Positions 1 through 6,939 of a stretch of DNA of 41,300 nt are shown here, piece by piece. Numbering within the stretch: position 1 is the stretch's first letter; each line of letters begins with the position of its first letter. The notes beneath the pieces were generated by a model that was not told the DNA's origin, did no database searches, and saw only the letters and a list, made by a program, of their open reading frames with translations. The translations under genes were made by a program, and so were the position numbers. Source of the stretch: Cytobacillus purgationiresistens (GTDB lineage: Bacteria > Bacillota > Bacilli > Bacillales > Cytobacillaceae); the NCBI RefSeq assembly GCF_030813235.1, contig NZ_JAUSUB010000040.1, positions 1 through 41,300 on the forward strand. The letters are read 5' to 3'.

Positions 1-1
1 C

Positions 2-94
2 GGATTCAACATGTCAGGTACTGACTCTAAAGCGGGCGGTCCAGACTACATTATGCTGCACATGCAAGCAAAGACAACTTCTGAAATGTATTAA
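2..94 (+). CDS. rocA: 1-pyrroline-5-carboxylate dehydrogenase, C-terminal end (partial)
   Basis: Only the last 30 codons and the TAA stop lie in the window; the gene starts upstream. The readable end contains [21 protein letters not shown] sequence (here [16 protein letters not shown]) followed by [12 protein letters not shown]. This is the characteristic tail of RocA/PutC-type L-glutamate gamma-semialdehyde dehydrogenases, which oxidise the P5C semialdehyde to glutamate in arginine and proline breakdown. The identification rests on recalled family sequence from a short tail, so the family is likely but the exact paralogue (rocA or a proline-linked copy) cannot be decided. A long hairpin terminator follows. 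Confidence 0.8.
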   Translation, partial: GFNMSGTDSKAGGPDYIMLHMQAKTTSEMY

Positions 95-129
95 GTGGTT
101 AATAATAGTTTTCATTAATTTAGAAATAC

Positions 130-195
130 AAAGTTCCTGTGAAATCTGAAATGCTTATTAAAATAACATTCTGGATTTAATAGGAACTTTTTTTT
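130..195 (+). terminator. Rho-independent terminator of rocA
   Basis: Outer arms AAAGTTCCT (130-138) and AGGAACTTT (182-190) pair, and a partly paired inner region (AAATC with GATTT) extends the stem. A run of eight or more T follows. It lies 36 bases after the rocA stop. Confidence 0.7.
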
Positions 196-399
196 ATACA
201 AGTATATATTTTTCATTCAGCTAAAAAATATAAGTTAAGAACCCTCATTCTTATCTATAGTTATTTCATTTCACTCTCCAGTTAGAAAAATAGTGTTTTA
301 AGCCTATATTTCTCTTCGATACTCTCCGTTGTTCTTCTATTATAAATATAGATATCAAATAGAAAATAAATATATTAACAATACATTTTAAAAGATATA
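196..399. other. AT-rich intergenic stretch
   Basis: About 200 bases of very AT-rich DNA between the rocA terminator and the next promoter. No open reading frame with a ribosome binding site, no RNA gene and no clear operator was seen. Confidence 0.5.
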
Positions 400-428
400 T
401 TGACATAAAATATTCAAACATCTATATT
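400..428 (+). promoter_or_regulatory. Sigma-A promoter for the dehydrogenase/ABC operon
   Basis: TTGACA at 400-405, a 17-base spacer and TATATT at 423-428: a perfect -35 with correct spacing. It lies about 60 bases before the TTG start at 487, which has a GAAAGGAAG ribosome binding site at 471-479. Confidence 0.75.
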
Positions 429-486
429 AATAGAATAACATTTATATTTATGCATCTATATTCACAGAGAGAAAGGAAGTCTCCTC

Positions 487-1581
487 TTGAAAGTTACAGT
501 AGGACCAGCTCAGTACATACGAGAATCGGGATTATTATCAGAAATTGGTTTATATATAGAAAAGTTCGGCAAAAAGGCGGTCTTAATTGGCGGCATCATA
601 AGTAGAGAAACAGTAGAAGCCCCACTAATAGAAAGCCTCACAAAACATGGAATGACACTCGAACAATCACTTTGGTACGGTGGAGAAGCCTCCATTACTA
701 ACGTCGACCTTCTTGTAGAAAAGCTCGACACGCTTGATTACGATGTCATCATCGCAGCTGGCGGCGGGAAAGCGATTGATACAGTAAAGGCAGTAGCGCA
801 TCGCGTGAATAAGCCCTTAGTCGCTATACCAACGATCGCAGCGACTTGTGCAGCTACTACACCAATCTGCATTATCTATAGCGACGAAGGAGAATTCCTT
901 GAGATTAGCAGAGAATCAAAGGTGCCGGAAATGGTTTTAGTAGATTCAGATGTCATTCTTCATGCGCCCGTTCGCTACTTAATCGCAGGCATCGGTGACA
1001 CTTTAGCTAAATGGTTCGAGACAAAGACTTCTGCGAAGAAGGCTATACCAAATGCACGCAACCAAACGGCAATTGCAATTGCTGGTCAGCTTTATCAAAC
1101 GATGCTGAATATAGGGAAGCAAGCGGTCACATCTATAGAAGAAGAGAAGATGACGCCAGAGCTTGAGGATATGATCGATGCAGTAATCCTTATTAGCGGT
1201 AGCGTAAGTGGTTATGGCGGCGATGATTGCCGTACTGCCGGAGCACATGCGATTTATTCTGGATTGACGATTTTCCCAGAGGTGCATGAGACTTACCATG
1301 GTGAAATCGTCGCTTTCGGAATTTTGGCTATGCTTTGCATGGAGGGTGAGGACGAGCAGGAGATTAGGGAACTGATTCGCTATTACCAAGAGGTCAGCCT
1401 TCCTTATACCTTGAAGCAGATGAATATCGCCAGGCTGACGGAAGCGCAATGGCAAGAGCTTGGCGAGGTGTCTGTAACGATTGAAGATATGGCAAATATG
1501 CCATTTGATGTGACACCTGAGATGGTGGTAAAGGCAGTGAGCAAGGCAGACAGTATAGGAAATGAAATGTTAGTTAAATAG
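487..1581 (+). CDS. Iron-containing alcohol dehydrogenase, GldA/HcxA-type
   Basis: A 364-residue cytoplasmic NAD(P)-dependent dehydrogenase of the glycerol dehydrogenase branch of the iron-containing ADH superfamily. The nucleotide-binding stretch AAGGGKAIDTVKAVA is near residues 90-104. The expected metal ligands are D171 (GIGD), H254 (AGAHAIYSG) and H271 (YHGEIVAFG), so it should be active. The start is TTG at 487 behind GAAAGGAAG. It is the first gene of an operon with a NitT/TauT-type ABC importer and an aminotransferase. E. coli YbdH/HcxA, a same-family enzyme acting on 2-oxo/2-hydroxy acids, also neighbours an aminotransferase (YbdL). By analogy this enzyme may act on a 2-hydroxy/2-oxo acid rather than glycerol, but the substrate is inferred, not seen. 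Confidence 0.85.
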   Translation: MKVTVGPAQYIRESGLLSEIGLYIEKFGKKAVLIGGIISRETVEAPLIESLTKHGMTLEQSLWYGGEASITNVDLLVEKLDTLDYDVIIAAGGGKAIDTVKAVAHRVNKPLVAIPTIAATCAATTPICIIYSDEGEFLEISRESKVPEMVLVDSDVILHAPVRYLIAGIGDTLAKWFETKTSAKKAIPNARNQTAIAIAGQLYQTMLNIGKQAVTSIEEEKMTPELEDMIDAVILISGSVSGYGGDDCRTAGAHAIYSGLTIFPEVHETYHGEIVAFGILAMLCMEGEDEQEIRELIRYYQEVSLPYTLKQMNIARLTEAQWQELGEVSVTIEDMANMPFDVTPEMVVKAVSKADSIGNEMLVK

Positions 1582-1609
1582 ATAGGAATATATATTGGGG
1601 GAAATGACG

Positions 1610-2599
1610 ATGAAAAAGTGGATGGTCATGATTTGTGCATTTGCGTTAGTTTTAACATTGGCTGCATGCGGAGGCAATGAAGGTTCATCAGGTGGTTCAG
1701 ATGGAAAGAAAGAACCGCTAAAGGTTACTTTACCAACTTGGACTGGCTACGGCCCGTTATTTTTAGCGAAAGAAAAAGGATTTTTTGAGGAAAATGGCAT
1801 CGATGTTGAGCTTTCGATTGTTGAAGGTTTAGGCGAACGCAAGCAAGCGTTGGCTAGCGGGAAAATCGATGGTATGGCAACAGCGTTAGATGTCCAGGTT
1901 TCTTTGGCCGCTTCAGACATTCCGCTTAGTGTGGTTTGGTTGTTGGATGATTCGTTTGGCGGCGATGGGATTCTTGTGAAAGATAACATCAACGATATTA
2001 AAGATCTAAAGGGAAAAACAATTGCCTTTGAAGTTGGGTCTACTAGTCACATGCTTGCTTTGACTGCACTGCAGGACGGCGGGTTAACTGAGGAAGATGT
2101 AGAGGTTGTACCGATGTCTGCAGGCGATGCGGGTGCAGCGTTCGCAGCTGGCAAGGTGGATGCGGCTGTTACTTGGGAGCCTTGGTTATCAAAAGGATCA
2201 GAAGCTAACGGCAAGGTATTGTTAACAACAAAAGATCTTCCAGGGATCATCGTTGATACAGTCAGCTTTACAGAGAAAGTCATCCAAGATCGTCCAGAAG
2301 ATGTAGAAGCATTTGTTAAAGCAATGGGCGAAGCGATGGATTATTGGAAAGAGAATGAAGATGAAGCCAATGAAATCATGGCGAAGGGCTTGAAGATTGA
2401 TACGGAAGAATTCGTGGCAACAGCAGAGGGCTTGAAGTTCCTTGCTAATGAGGATAACAAAGAGCTATTTGGCACAGAGGACAGCAAAGGCTCGATTTAT
2501 GAATCAACCGAAAATGCAATTAAGTTCTATAAAGAGCAAGAGATTATTGATAAAGAACCAAAAGCGGAAGACATTATCAACTCAAGCTTTTTGAAATAA
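1610..2599 (+). CDS. ABC transporter substrate-binding lipoprotein, NitT/TauT (NMT1/THI5-like)
   Basis: A 329-residue lipoprotein that would capture the substrate outside the membrane. The N-terminus has a lysine, a hydrophobic stretch and the lipobox LAAC, followed by a Gly/Ser-rich linker. The mature part opens with LPTWTGYGPLFLAKEKGFFEENG in pieces typical of NMT1/SsuA/TauA binding proteins (GYGPLFLAKEKGFF), and it contains DLKGKTIAFEVGSTSH and VDAAVTWEPW. I chose ATG 1610 because GGGGGAA at 1597-1603 lies at the right distance; an upstream TTG at 1595 would overlap that site. Family members carry nitrate, sulfonates, taurine, pyrimidines or other small organics. The flanking dehydrogenase and aminotransferase suggest an amino or keto acid-like ligand, which is inference. 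Confidence 0.88.
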   Translation: MKKWMVMICAFALVLTLAACGGNEGSSGGSDGKKEPLKVTLPTWTGYGPLFLAKEKGFFEENGIDVELSIVEGLGERKQALASGKIDGMATALDVQVSLAASDIPLSVVWLLDDSFGGDGILVKDNINDIKDLKGKTIAFEVGSTSHMLALTALQDGGLTEEDVEVVPMSAGDAGAAFAAGKVDAAVTWEPWLSKGSEANGKVLLTTKDLPGIIVDTVSFTEKVIQDRPEDVEAFVKAMGEAMDYWKENEDEANEIMAKGLKIDTEEFVATAEGLKFLANEDNKELFGTEDSKGSIYESTENAIKFYKEQEIIDKEPKAEDIINSSFLK

Positions 2600-2622
2600 A
2601 CGGGGATGAAGGATGTACTTGA

Positions 2623-2677
2623 AAGCCTAACATATGAGAAGATTTTCTTTCTCATGCGTTAGGCTTAGGCTTTTTTT
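2623..2677 (+). terminator. Intra-operon hairpin terminator after the binding protein
   Basis: AAGCCTAAC plus ATGAGAA (2623-2640) pairs with TTCTCAT plus GTTAGGCTT (about 2649-2666), and a T-run lies at 2671-2677. The stem is about 16 bp with small bulges. It sits between the lipoprotein gene and its permease, so it may cut transcription partially or protect the 3' end, giving more binding protein than membrane complex. Confidence 0.75.
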
Positions 2678-2736
2678 AGGCAACTTCGCTTTCAGACGGC
2701 GAGCATTTTAAAGAATGATAGAATTGGGTGAGTGGA

Positions 2737-3534
2737 ATGCTGGGAAAATTATTTACTCCAAAAAAAGAGATATCGAAAAAGCTTTATAGTTCAGTTGGTA
2801 TTATTACATTTATTTTAGTATTAGCGATTTGGTCCATCCTTACATACGGCGGGTTTGTTAATGCGTTATTCTTGCCGACTCCTACTGCAGTATTGTCAAC
2901 GGGGATCGATTTGTTTGTGAACGGGAATCTGCTTTCGGATATTGGCATTAGTTTTTCAAGGGTACTCGTTGGTTTCCTAATTGCCGCTGCGATTGGTGTG
3001 CCTCTGGGGATCTTGATGGGATCGTTGAAAATCATGCAAGGAGCGTTTGAGCCGATTATTGGTTTTATTCGTTATATGCCTGCTTCTGCTTTTATCCCGC
3101 TATTGATCTTATGGATTGGACTTGGCGAAACACAGAAAATGAGCGTTATTTTTCTCGGAACGTTTTTTCAGCTGACGCTTATGATTATGGATGTAACGAA
3201 GAATGTTCAGAACGATTTAATCGATGTTTCTTATACATTAGGTGCTTCGAAGGTTCAAGTCTTTACGAGAGTCATTCTCCCAGCTTCTATGCCGGGTATT
3301 GTTGATACGCTTCGCATTACTTTCGGATGGGCTTGGACGTATTTAGTTGTGGCAGAAATCGTTGGTGCCTCCAGCGGGATCGGTTATATGATTATGCAGG
3401 CTTCTCGATTCCTGCAGCCGGATAAAATTATCGTGGGTATTCTGATTATCGGCTTACTTGGACTTATGACAGATATGCTGTTCAAAGCAATTTACCGCAA
3501 GTCATTTTCATGGATGAGAAAGGATGGGATGTAA
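2737..3534 (+). CDS. ABC transporter permease, NitT/TauT (SsuC/TauC-like)
   Basis: A 265-residue integral membrane subunit with about six hydrophobic segments. The cytoplasmic EAA-type loop YTLGASKVQVFTRVILPAS and downstream glycine are near residues 165-190 and would contact the ATPase. ATG 2737 is taken as the start; an in-frame GTG nine bases upstream (2728) would overlap the weak GGGTG ribosome binding site. It is separated from the binding-protein gene by a hairpin and is followed after one base by the ATPase gene, so the two are almost certainly co-translated. The length and fold match SsuC/TauC proteins. The family is secure; the substrate is unknown. Confidence 0.87.
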   Translation: MLGKLFTPKKEISKKLYSSVGIITFILVLAIWSILTYGGFVNALFLPTPTAVLSTGIDLFVNGNLLSDIGISFSRVLVGFLIAAAIGVPLGILMGSLKIMQGAFEPIIGFIRYMPASAFIPLLILWIGLGETQKMSVIFLGTFFQLTLMIMDVTKNVQNDLIDVSYTLGASKVQVFTRVILPASMPGIVDTLRITFGWAWTYLVVAEIVGASSGIGYMIMQASRFLQPDKIIVGILIIGLLGLMTDMLFKAIYRKSFSWMRKDGM

Positions 3535-3535
3535 G

Positions 3536-4312
3536 ATGGAGACGCCAAAGCTGGAGATTAAAGACGTAGGTAAAATCTTTAAAACAAAGAGCGGTGAAAC
3601 AACTGCTTTGGAAAAGACCTCCTTTACGATCAAGGATGGTGAGTTTGTCACCATCCTAGGACCATCTGGTTGCGGGAAATCAACTGTTCTTCGTATTGTC
3701 GCAGGGCTTGAAGAAGCAACTTCAGGGCAGGTGCTTCTTGATGGCCAGCCGATTGATGGACCAGGTCCTGATCGCGGAATGGTATTTCAATCGTATACAC
3801 TGTACCCCTGGTTAACCGTAAAAGAAAATATCACGTTTGGATTAAAGTTAAAAGGTTCATCGCAAAAGGAGCGCGATGATTTAGCACAGTATTACCTCCA
3901 GCTGATTGGCCTTGAGGGATTTGAGAAGCATTATCCCGTTCAATTATCAGGCGGAATGAAGCAGCGTGTTGCCATTGCACGCGCCCTTGCAAATGATCCG
4001 AAAGTGTTATTGATGGACGAACCCTTTGGTGCATTGGACGCGCAAACACGAAATATAATGCAGGAAGTGCTCTTAAAGGCATGGGAAAAATCGAAAAAGA
4101 CCATTCTATTTATTACACATGATGTCGATGAATCTATTTTTCTAGCAGATTCCGTCCATGTTATGACCGCGAGACCTGGACGTTTAAAGAGAAATGTTCC
4201 GATCGCCTTGGATCGTCCGAGAGATTTTAGTGTCAAAGGTACACCAGAATTTGCTCAATATAAAGAAGAATTGCTTTCATTGATTAGGGAAGAAAGTTTA
4301 AAATCGATATAA
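3536..4312 (+). CDS. ABC transporter ATP-binding protein, NitT/TauT (SsuB/TauB-like)
   Basis: A 258-residue ATPase that powers the importer from the cytoplasmic face. All motifs are intact: Walker A GPSGCGKST (42-50), Q-loop Q85, signature LSGGMKQR (137-144), Walker B VLLMDEP (157-163) and switch H195. Start ATG 3536 lies one base after the permease stop; an in-frame ATG at 3524 overlaps the permease end and is less likely. The C-terminus (MTARPGRLKRNVPIALDRPR) is typical of nitrate/sulfonate/taurine ATPases and lacks a regulatory domain. Confidence 0.9.
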   Translation: METPKLEIKDVGKIFKTKSGETTALEKTSFTIKDGEFVTILGPSGCGKSTVLRIVAGLEEATSGQVLLDGQPIDGPGPDRGMVFQSYTLYPWLTVKENITFGLKLKGSSQKERDDLAQYYLQLIGLEGFEKHYPVQLSGGMKQRVAIARALANDPKVLLMDEPFGALDAQTRNIMQEVLLKAWEKSKKTILFITHDVDESIFLADSVHVMTARPGRLKRNVPIALDRPRDFSVKGTPEFAQYKEELLSLIREESLKSI

Positions 4313-4345
4313 AAGTCTCTATTGATAGGAAGGTGCATGGTCTAA

Positions 4346-5536
4346 ATGAACATTGAATCCTTTTTTCCAAAAGACATTAAAACGGCATTAGAAAAGAACC
4401 CGCCAGGCGCATGGATGTCAGCAGTGCCAGATGGCTGTATCCGTTTAAATTCCGGCTATCCAGCCACAGGGCTCGTTCCTGCTGCCGAAATAAAATCAGC
4501 CTCCGCACGCCTTCTTGATGAAGAGAAGGATCTGCCGCTGCATTATTTAGGAAGCCCGCGAATCGATAAGCTGAAAGAGCAGATTCAAGAAAGGCTTGGG
4601 AGCCGCGGGATGCATGCCGAGAGTGATGAGCTGTTAATTACAGCAGGCGCTTGTCAGGCGATAGACTTAATTGCCCGTATTCTCCTTGATGCACAAGCAG
4701 TGGTTGCTGTGGAAGCCCCAACCTATATGGAAGCGTTGGAGGTTTTTCAAAACTATACAAGTCAGATTATCAGTATCCCGATAGACGATAAGGGACTCGA
4801 AACTGAGCAATTAGAAACAGTATTAGCGGAGAGAAAGAAGAACGGTCTTACACTCCCGCGCCTTGTATATACGATACCAAACTTCCAAAATCCTACAGGC
4901 ACGACGATGTCATCAGACCGCCGAGAGCATTTATTAGCGCTTTCCAAAACGTATGATTTCCTTATTTTAGAGGATGATGCCTATGGGGAATTATCCTTTG
5001 GAGAAATTCCGCAAACATTAAAGGCGATGGATACGGATGACCGCGTATTGCACGTAGGATCGTTATCAAAAGTTGTAGCTCCGGGCATGCGAATAGGCTG
5101 GATTGCAGGCAGTAGTCAGTTCATTCCATCATTGGCATGGTTCAAAAAAGATTTGGACCACCCATTTGTGCAGTCCATAATGGCTGCTTACTTAGAGCAG
5201 GTGAACCTTGAGCAGCGGACGAAACAATTAAAAGATAAATACAGCGAGAAATGTACGAGATTAATTAATGCACTTGAACAATATCTGTCTGATCAAGCAT
5301 CTTGGTATGTCCCTGAGGGTGGCTATTTTGTTTGGGTTAAGATCCCTGGGGTTAATACAACAAACATGCTGCCATATGCTTTAAATGCGGGTGTGGCTTA
5401 TGTGCCGGGGCAGTACTTTTTCATGAATCAGGAAGAGGGCACAGAATATCTGCGATTGTCATTTAGTTATGCGGATGAGCGTGAGATAGAAAAGGGTGTT
5501 CAGATCCTGGGTGAAGTAGTGAAGGAGACATTGTAG
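4346..5536 (+). CDS. PLP-dependent aminotransferase, class I/II (LysN/AADAT-type)
   Basis: A 396-residue fold-type I aminotransferase. Seen: NPTG at 182-185, the cofactor aspartate in EDDAYG (about 210-214), the Schiff-base lysine K242 in SLSK and R249 in GMRIGW. There is no N-terminal winged-helix domain, so it is an enzyme rather than a MocR-type regulator. The sequence style (LGSPRIDKLKEQI, NFQNPTGTTMS) is that of 2-aminoadipate, aromatic or branched-chain aminotransferases. It is the last gene of the dehydrogenase-ABC block, starting 33 bases after the ATPase with AGGAAGG upstream and followed by a strong terminator. It could transaminate the imported compound, with the dehydrogenase acting on the resulting oxo acid; this route is inference. 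Confidence 0.87.
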   Translation: MNIESFFPKDIKTALEKNPPGAWMSAVPDGCIRLNSGYPATGLVPAAEIKSASARLLDEEKDLPLHYLGSPRIDKLKEQIQERLGSRGMHAESDELLITAGACQAIDLIARILLDAQAVVAVEAPTYMEALEVFQNYTSQIISIPIDDKGLETEQLETVLAERKKNGLTLPRLVYTIPNFQNPTGTTMSSDRREHLLALSKTYDFLILEDDAYGELSFGEIPQTLKAMDTDDRVLHVGSLSKVVAPGMRIGWIAGSSQFIPSLAWFKKDLDHPFVQSIMAAYLEQVNLEQRTKQLKDKYSEKCTRLINALEQYLSDQASWYVPEGGYFVWVKIPGVNTTNMLPYALNAGVAYVPGQYFFMNQEEGTEYLRLSFSYADEREIEKGVQILGEVVKETL

Positions 5537-5558
5537 ATTAATAATAGTGGATTTTACT

Positions 5559-5592
5559 AACCGGTTTACCAGAAATGGTAAACCGGTTTTTT
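5559..5592 (+). terminator. Terminator of the dehydrogenase/ABC/aminotransferase operon
   Basis: A perfect 12-bp stem, AACCGGTTTACC with GGTAAACCGGTT, with a 6-base loop and a T-run, 22 bases after the aminotransferase stop. Confidence 0.9.
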
Positions 5593-5593
5593 G

Positions 5594-5846
5594 ATATTGA
5601 TCTCGTATGGATATTTTCTTGATTCCTTCATATTAAATTATCTCTTACCGAACTTGGGATGGAGGAAACACCACTGATCGAAAGAGTTGTACCATGCACT
5701 TTCGGACTGTATACAAAAGAGGAGCAAGATCTATGAAATAGTTTATTGCTGATATATATATAGGATACCTCATTCGATGAAACGTTCCGTAAACGATTAT
5801 TAATGAATTAATATAACTTTTTGCCTGATTACTACAATAGTATGCC
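5594..5846. other. Gene-free, possibly decayed DNA
   Basis: Only short broken reading frames are visible. One at 5659-5736 begins at an ATG and includes LIERVVPCTFGLYTKEE before a stop; fragments continue in other frames (ETFRKRLLMN near 5800, then FLPDYYNSMPVVIGDFNG). They look more protein-like than random AT-rich DNA, but I do not recognise a family and no start or ribosome binding site is convincing. It may be the relic of a lost gene. Confidence 0.3.
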
Positions 5847-5853
5847 TGTTGTG

Positions 5854-6010
5854 ATAGGGGATTTTAATGGGCAAGTGATGTGTAGGCTGAATACTCAACC
5901 TCGCATCAAAAGTAGAGGAGATAGGGAAGTAAAGCTCGAATACTGCCAAACCTTACCTCAAAAGTGAATTATATAGAGAAGTAAAACTCCAAAAACTTTC
6001 CGATATCTTC
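5854..6010. repeat. Degenerate tandem repeat, about 52-bp unit, 2-3 copies
   Basis: TCAAAAGT recurs at 5906 and 5958, exactly 52 bases apart, and each is followed by a matching GATAGGGAAGTAAAGCTC / TATAGAGAAGTAAAACTC block. A more diverged preceding copy shares GGCTGAATACTC with AGCTCGAATACTG. The copies have drifted well apart, so the array looks old. Confidence 0.5.
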
Positions 6011-6037
6011 CAAAGCCAGTCTAACTAAACGAAACCA

Positions 6038-6075
6038 TTTTCAATGTTCTTTTCATCCCTCAAAAACATTGAAAA
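6038..6075. promoter_or_regulatory. 11-bp inverted repeat upstream of the TRAP promoter
   Basis: TTTTCAATGTT (6038-6048) and AACATTGAAAA (6065-6075) are perfect inverted repeats separated by 16 bases. They end five bases before the -35 box at 6081. The pair could be an operator or a weak hairpin; no T-run follows directly. Confidence 0.45.
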
Positions 6076-6080
6076 TTTCA

Positions 6081-6109
6081 TTGACGAAAATTATTTTTCT
6101 GTATAAAAT
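6081..6109 (+). promoter_or_regulatory. Sigma-A promoter for the TRAP operon
   Basis: TTGACG at 6081-6086, a 17-base spacer and TAAAAT at 6104-6109. It is the best promoter in the long gap before dctQ and implies a leader of about 270 bases. Confidence 0.6.
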
Positions 6110-6199
6110 TAAAAAGTAAGTCCTCCGAGAATCTCCATACTAGTAAAATACCAACGAAATTGTCATTTTTCCCTCAGAATTTTTTCAATTTTCAATAAA

Positions 6200-6214
6200 G
6201 TGAAAGCGCTTAAA
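6200..6214. promoter_or_regulatory. Candidate cre site (CcpA operator)
   Basis: GTGAAAGCGCTTAAA closely matches the cre consensus with its central AAAGCGCTT. It lies about 85-90 bases downstream of the presumed transcription start, a position where CcpA can act as a roadblock to repress transport of a non-preferred carbon source. Confidence 0.6.
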
Positions 6215-6257
6215 TTCAATCTTTCTAAAGTCGTTAAAAAGCGTCCTTTCTTAGAAA

Positions 6258-6365
6258 GATAAGAAAGTATAAATTTTATAAGTTAGGAAAATGTCTAGCT
6301 CCAGCGCCTACCTCCTCTATGGTCTAAGCCTGAGGGTGAGCAAGGCGTTTGCGCTTTTCTTATAA
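6258..6365. repeat. Dispersed ~108-bp repeat, copy 1
   Basis: Starts GATAAGAAAG.ATAAATTTT, contains GTCTAGCTCCAGCGCCTACC and GGTGAGCAAGGC, and ends GCGCTTTTCTTATAA. A second copy lies at 11713-11822. The arms AGCGCCT and AGGCGTT can pair around an inner CCTC/GAGG stem. It lies directly before the dctQ ribosome binding site and would be part of its leader. From memory this type of sequence recurs between genes in Bacillus-related genomes. Confidence 0.7.
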
Positions 6366-6385
6366 ATATAATGGGAGGGGTTCAT

Positions 6386-6913
6386 TTGCAAAAGTTTAAA
6401 GCCGGTTTTGAGTTTGTTGAGAGAATCATCTTTAATATTGGCTCGGTTGTGCTGGGCGTTATGATGATTTGGATATTTCTCGATGTTTTGTTTAGAACCA
6501 TTTTTAATCAGCCGATTCCAGGTACGGTTGAGTTAACAGGCGAGTATTTAATGGTTTTAATCGTTTATTTAGGACTGAGTTATACACTCCGTCAGGATGG
6601 ACATGTAAAAGTTGTTTTTTTATATGATAAGTTCAGTGAAAAATGGAAAATGCGTTCAGACTTCATCACGAGCCTTCTTGCTACCATCTCATTTCTATTC
6701 ATAAGCGTATTGAATTTTAATGAATTTCTAGTTTATCTTCAATACGATATTAAGTCAGTTGGGATATTAGGTTATCCGCTTGCACCTGCCTTACTCCTCA
6801 TCTCCTTAGGGTCACTCATACTTTCTATTAGATTATTCATCAACATGACGGTAATTGTAACTGAAAGAAAAGCACCGATTCAAAGCTCAATTTCAGAAAG
6901 CGAAACAATGTAG
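6386..6913 (+). CDS. dctQ: TRAP transporter small permease (DctQ)
   Basis: A 175-residue membrane protein with four hydrophobic segments. It shows the family core around GTVELTGEYLMVLIVYLGLSYT and LRQDGHVKVVFLYD in its first two-thirds. It is the small membrane subunit of a tripartite ATP-independent periplasmic-type transporter, which takes up organic acids with a sodium gradient. Start TTG 6386 is preferred: GGGAGGGG at 6373-6380 lies five bases upstream, whereas the in-frame ATG at 6371 would contain that site. It is followed 26 bases later by dctM, in the order Q-M-P. Confidence 0.88.
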   Translation: MQKFKAGFEFVERIIFNIGSVVLGVMMIWIFLDVLFRTIFNQPIPGTVELTGEYLMVLIVYLGLSYTLRQDGHVKVVFLYDKFSEKWKMRSDFITSLLATISFLFISVLNFNEFLVYLQYDIKSVGILGYPLAPALLLISLGSLILSIRLFINMTVIVTERKAPIQSSISESETM

Positions 6914-6939
6914 TAACAGAAAGAAAAGGGAGGGATAGT

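Noticed and set aside
1003..1455. 150-codon minus-strand reading frame inside the dehydrogenase gene
   Set aside because: It lies opposite the metal-binding domain of an intact gene, with no ribosome binding site and no recognisable family.
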